Positions 22,028 to 25,680 of a stretch of DNA of 25,680 bases are shown piece by piece. Under the pieces are notes generated by a model. It was not told the DNA's origin. It was given only the letters and a program-made list of their open reading frames with translations, and ran no database searches. The stretch comes from JBEDKD01 sp041172365. Lineage in GTDB: Bacteria; Cyanobacteriota; Cyanobacteriia; Cyanobacteriales; Microcoleaceae. Every line of letters begins with the position of its first letter. Position 1 is the stretch's first letter. The stretch spans positions 1 to 25,680 of the forward strand of contig JBEDKD010000371.1 of the NCBI GenBank assembly GCA_041172365.1. Reading direction: 5' to 3'. Position numbers and translations under genes: made by a program.

Positions 22028-22033
22028 TATAAT
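22028..22033 (+). promoter_or_regulatory. Candidate -10 box of the chemoreceptor gene
   Basis: TATAAT at 22028-22033, with TATACT at 22011-22016 as a second candidate, lies in an AT-rich leader. The ribosome site AAGAGG (22052-22057) is nine bases before ATG 22067. The -35 boxes are poor. Confidence 0.4.
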
Positions 22034-22066
22034 GGATATAAAAAATACAACAAGAGGTATTAGATT

Positions 22067-23521
22067 ATGTTATCTAATGTAAAACTGAGACAATTAATTG
22101 GGATTGGCTATGCTTTACCCATTACATTATTTTTTATAATTGCTGGGTTAATAGGAGTAACTTCTCTCAAAGTATCTGAATCTTTTCAAAAAATAAATCG
22201 AGCCGAAAATGCGATTATTCAATCAGATAAAATGATCATTTCACTGTTGCTCATGGTCAGAGATTTTCGGGGTTATTTATTATTTGATCGTGATAATTTA
22301 GTAGAAAGTGTTGAAAAGCAATGGCAAGAGTTTAAAATAGTTTCAGAAAAAGCTGAATCACTGGTGGAAACACCGGAGCAAAAGGAACGATTAAAAAAAA
22401 TGATAGAACGAGGCAATTTGTGGAAAAATGAGTTTGCAACGGATGTAATAAAATTGGCAAAACAAGGAAAAAAAAAGGAAGGACTTGCCATAGTTCTTTC
22501 TGGCAAAGGTATCAACTGGGTGACAGAATTTGATCAACTAAATAAAGAATTTACCAAACAAGCCCTCCAAGAATTAACCTCTTTACAAAATGAAGCGAAT
22601 AATGCTTTAAATACTCTAGTTTTTGTCGGGATTAGTACAGCTTTATTTGCTGTAGTTTTAGCCATATTATCCGCGTACTGGATCGGTTCTAATGCTGCCC
22701 GTAAAATTATAGAACAAACGGAAAAGATCGCGGGTTCTGCGACGGAAATTGCTGTGACAGTAATGCAACAGGAACGCTCCACGAATAACCAAGCCAGTGC
22801 CGTCAATGAAACGACAACAACAGTGGATGAAATCGGCGTTTCTTCTCAACAAACAGCCCAACAAACGGAAGCAGCCGTGGCGGATGCACGTCAGGCTTTA
22901 GCATTAGCAAACGGTGGCAATAAGGCAGTAGAGAAAACATTAGAAGGGATGGATATATTGAATGAAAAAGTGAGATTAATTGCCGAACAAATTATAAATT
23001 TACGCGAACAAACTAATCAAATTGGCACAATTTCTAGTTTAGTAAGCGAACTAGCCAATCAAACAAATATGTTAGCTATTAATGCTTCTGTGGAAGCGGT
23101 AAGAGCAGGGGAGAATGGTAAAGGGTTTGCGGTAGTCGCGTCGGAAATTCGCAAATTAGCTGATATGAGTAAAAAGTCCGCGAGTCAGATCAATTTATTA
23201 GTAAATAATACTCAAAATGCGATTCATTCCACAGTGATAGTCACAGAAGAAGGGACGAAAACGGTTGCCGAAGGTGTGAAAATTGCCCAATCTACCTCTG
23301 ACGCGTTTCAAGGGGTAACGGACGCGATTAATAATGTAGTTATTAATAATCAACAAGTGGCTTTGAATATTAAACAACAAGCGATGGCCATTCAACAAGT
23401 GGTGGAGGCGATGAACGCGATTAACACAGCCGCGAAAGAAAATTCTCAAGGGATTATGCAGGTAAAGGAGGGCGTGCAAAGATTAAATGATGCCGCCCAT
23501 AACCTCAATGAAATTGTTTAG
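22067..23521 (+). CDS. Methyl-accepting chemotaxis protein (transmembrane chemoreceptor)
   Basis: This is a 484-residue inner-membrane receptor. TM1 spans about 12-34, a helical periplasmic domain 35-180 (four-helix, CHASE3-like, with RDFRGYLLFDRD), and TM2 182-205. A long cytoplasmic coiled coil follows. The conserved signalling tip is at 328-360 (ANQTNMLAINASVEAVRAGE, then GKGFAVVASE), the part that binds CheA and CheW. Compared with classical receptors no HAMP domain is visible between TM2 and the signalling coil, and there is no C-terminal CheR-binding pentapeptide. In cyanobacteria such receptors usually control type IV pilus motility or phototaxis. No che or pil gene is in the window. 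The 3' end overlaps the convergent gene by four bases. Confidence 0.93.
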   Translation: MLSNVKLRQLIGIGYALPITLFFIIAGLIGVTSLKVSESFQKINRAENAIIQSDKMIISLLLMVRDFRGYLLFDRDNLVESVEKQWQEFKIVSEKAESLVETPEQKERLKKMIERGNLWKNEFATDVIKLAKQGKKKEGLAIVLSGKGINWVTEFDQLNKEFTKQALQELTSLQNEANNALNTLVFVGISTALFAVVLAILSAYWIGSNAARKIIEQTEKIAGSATEIAVTVMQQERSTNNQASAVNETTTTVDEIGVSSQQTAQQTEAAVADARQALALANGGNKAVEKTLEGMDILNEKVRLIAEQIINLREQTNQIGTISSLVSELANQTNMLAINASVEAVRAGENGKGFAVVASEIRKLADMSKKSASQINLLVNNTQNAIHSTVIVTEEGTKTVAEGVKIAQSTSDAFQGVTDAINNVVINNQQVALNIKQQAMAIQQVVEAMNAINTAAKENSQGIMQVKEGVQRLNDAAHNLNEIV

Positions 23522-25680
23522 AAAAATACTCCGACTGTGATCATCAGTAACAGTCCTAAAAGTGTAGGCCAATAGAGCAATTTTGGCACAAAATTATCTC
23601 CGTATTGAATCAATCGTAATTTTGAGCCGAACACAAAGAGGAGAGAATTGATGATGACAAGCAACACCATGATATAGATGATAAAGTAGAAATATTCGAG
23701 ATAGATTATCCCGTAAGCCGCGATCGTGTTTCTTAAGTTGATTTGGTTCAAAAGGACAATAAATAACAATCCCGATGAACCTACAATACCATCTTTCCCG
23801 GTAAAACCTAAGGGGCCATCTGCTTTTTTACGAGTGATGATCAACAGGGAAAAAAGTAGGAAAGAAACCACGGCTAAGGGAATGATATTCCCGATAAAAA
23901 TAGGGAGAAGGCTTCTTCTAATAACAACCGTGAAATACAACTCAGGAAAATGAGATTGACCCACATAATTAGTTATACCAAAATTGGTATTGTAGCTATT
24001 GAGATAATATTGAAAAAAGCTACTATCTAAATACCAACCGGATAAGACTAAATTTTTTGCCACTCCTGGTTTCGAGATCGGGTTCATCATAGGGTAAGAA
24101 TCAAAATCGGGAGTCAAAATGACGTTTTTATCAAAGTCTTTTGCCCATAGGCGAATCCATACATCTTTATAGTCGAGGGGATACTGAGAATAATCAAAAG
24201 ATTGACGTAATTTTGCCCGAAAGTACCAACCGACAATTTCTTGATTGCCTTCTTGGCGCTTATAAGATTCCGTGACATCTATTTTATCAACGGATTCAGG
24301 CATAACAAAACCACGAGTTACTTTGTCATTAACTCCTTTAGTAAATCTCTGCCAAATGTAACCGGTTACTGTCACATTATTGGCTGTATTAAATTCGATT
24401 GATTCCACAAAAACACCTGTGGGAATATAAATGGGTTTTTCTGCCTTGACTTGAGTGCTAAGTTGTTGCTCACGTCGGTCCAAAAATTTATTTAATCCCG
24501 CTCTACCAATGAGGACGATTTTTGATTCCGTGCTATTTTCATAACTCCGCTGATTCCAAGCTAAATACCAGATATAACCAATCCCACTAATAAATAAAAT
24601 ATTGGATGTATAAACAACAGCCCAAATACGGCTTCTTTTTCCGGTATAAGCACGAAACACTAAGATGGAGGAAAAGAATAAAAAGGCGATCAATGCCAGA
24701 CAAATTATGATTTGCTTTTTTTGTAAACTATCTGCATTTGTGATCACTTCAGGTTTAAAAAATACGACTCCCATTGTCCATCCGGTAGAGCTAATGGGTT
24801 TATAGAAAATCCAAGAGGACAATCCTGTTTTTTTATCCGTGATTTCTATTAACCCTCTTTCGCCTTTGATCGCTTGATCTCCCAAGATTTTATACTCTTG
24901 AGTATTGTGATCTTTTGCGAAGTCAAAAATATTATGCCCATTTTTTACATACTCATCAATAGGATGGGCAATAAAAACCCCTGTCTTAGAGAGAAGAAAG
25001 CCATAGCCAGTCTTGCCTAAGTTTAAGGCATTGATCATGGCTTTTAAATCTTGTAAGGAATAGTCTCCATAAACAACGCCCGCGACTTTTTTCTGTTTTG
25101 TTTGGACATCGACTCGATAAAAGGGGCTAGAATATTCGGCTAACACGGCTCCTGCTCTTTCTCCATAAAATGGATCTAGCCACATTGCACCTTCTTTTAA
25201 GGGACGATTAAACCATTGAGATTTTTTGTCTGGTTTGGTGTAATTATATGAGGATTTGGAGGTGAATTGTAATTTTCCGTTCTTGCGCCGATAAGTGGGG
25301 ATATATAGTTGATTATTAGGTACTGCTGATGGGAGATAGGCTACACCAAGCGCAAAAAAATTAACATTTTTTTCCATTGTGCTTCTCAGTGTATCCGGTA
25401 AGTCTGTGTCTGATATTTTCTCCTCTGTTAAATTATTTGCTATTGATGTAACAGAAGATTGTAAAATTTGCAAATTTTTCTCTATGGTTTTGACAGCTTT
25501 TTCCGCTTCTTCTGTGGCTTTTGCTTTTGCGACTTCCTCGGTTTTATTTTTCTCATACCAGTAAGAAAAAATTAACCCTGCGATGAGAATTCCACTCACG
25601 ATACTAAGAGCTATGGAACTTTTATAAACCAGTTTTGACCAGTTTATTTTATTTGGTTCTAGGGGCTGGGGTTCTAGGGG
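23518..25680 (-). CDS. dCache sensor fused to pentameric ligand-gated channel-like module (5' end outside window)
   Basis: The - strand frame is open to the window edge (720 residues visible, start missing), so the internal GTG at 25599 is not the start. Order, in visible numbering: Pro/Glu tail PLEPQPLEP; TM 18-40; double-Cache periplasmic sensor about 60-310 (WFNRPL, MWLDPFYG, SSPFYR, GKTGYGFLLSKTGVFIAHP, GWTMGVVF); TM 322-343; TM 352-374; then a beta-rich domain 415-590 followed by four membrane helices. That second half follows bacterial channels such as GLIC: TGVFVESIEF at its start, FDYSQYPLDYKDVWIRL (pro-loop, no cysteines), LSGWYLDSSF, RR before M1 (IFIGNIIPLAVVSFLLFSLL), M2 GIVGSSGLLFIVLLNQINLR, M3 and M4 at the C-terminus. 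I infer a ligand-sensing channel or channel-like receptor; ion conduction is unproven. No catalytic or chemotaxis output domain is present. Confidence 0.75.
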   Translation of the reverse strand, partial: PLEPQPLEPNKINWSKLVYKSSIALSIVSGILIAGLIFSYWYEKNKTEEVAKAKATEEAEKAVKTIEKNLQILQSSVTSIANNLTEEKISDTDLPDTLRSTMEKNVNFFALGVAYLPSAVPNNQLYIPTYRRKNGKLQFTSKSSYNYTKPDKKSQWFNRPLKEGAMWLDPFYGERAGAVLAEYSSPFYRVDVQTKQKKVAGVVYGDYSLQDLKAMINALNLGKTGYGFLLSKTGVFIAHPIDEYVKNGHNIFDFAKDHNTQEYKILGDQAIKGERGLIEITDKKTGLSSWIFYKPISSTGWTMGVVFFKPEVITNADSLQKKQIIICLALIAFLFFSSILVFRAYTGKRSRIWAVVYTSNILFISGIGYIWYLAWNQRSYENSTESKIVLIGRAGLNKFLDRREQQLSTQVKAEKPIYIPTGVFVESIEFNTANNVTVTGYIWQRFTKGVNDKVTRGFVMPESVDKIDVTESYKRQEGNQEIVGWYFRAKLRQSFDYSQYPLDYKDVWIRLWAKDFDKNVILTPDFDSYPMMNPISKPGVAKNLVLSGWYLDSSFFQYYLNSYNTNFGITNYVGQSHFPELYFTVVIRRSLLPIFIGNIIPLAVVSFLLFSLLIITRKKADGPLGFTGKDGIVGSSGLLFIVLLNQINLRNTIAAYGIIYLEYFYFIIYIMVLLVIINSLLFVFGSKLRLIQYGDNFVPKLLYWPTLLGLLLMITVGVFF

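Overview
The window looks like a chromosomal segment of an AT-rich cyanobacterium. The octamer GCGATCGC (HIP1) occurs at least 17 times. Intergenic gaps carry short tandem repeats and palindromic repeats of cyanobacterial type. The proteins also fit: a FurC/PerR-type regulator, a REC protein resembling DUF3685, a giant hybrid Ser/Thr-His kinase, and an egtC-egtB-egtD cluster. There are no rRNAs, tRNAs, transposases, phage genes or CRISPR arrays.

Left part (1-9425, all + strand). Heptamer repeats lead into a GT4-type glycosyltransferase, followed by a PerR-like Fur regulator. Next come two coupled genes (TAATG overlap): a single-pass membrane protein with helical repeats and a Pro/Arg/Glu-rich tandem-repeat tail, and a receiver-domain protein. 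A PfkB-family sugar kinase follows, then a repeat-filled gap, a CysQ/inositol-phosphatase family enzyme, a gap with an exact 76-bp duplication and hairpins, and a small unknown gene.

Middle (9426-18266, - strand). An 1829-residue Ser/Thr kinase-AAA ATPase-GAF-histidine kinase lies 82 bp upstream of a REC-GGDEF-EAL regulator, probably its partner in a c-di-GMP pathway. The GGDEF domain has lost key residues and the EAL domain looks intact, so the likely output is c-di-GMP breakdown. A 479-bp gap follows with two + strand terminator-like hairpins, then a GalT-like nucleotidyltransferase.

Right part (18439-25680). The ergothioneine genes egtC, egtB and egtD run on the + strand. A 90-bp inverted-repeat element sits between egtB and egtD, and a strong terminator follows egtD. 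Then come a methyl-accepting chemotaxis protein and, convergent with a 4-bp overlap, a gene that runs off the right edge.

That last gene is the most interesting item. It appears to join a periplasmic double-Cache sensor to a pentameric ligand-gated ion channel-like module (beta extracellular domain with a YPLD pro-loop and four membrane helices), so one polypeptide may combine a chemoreceptor-type sensor with a channel.
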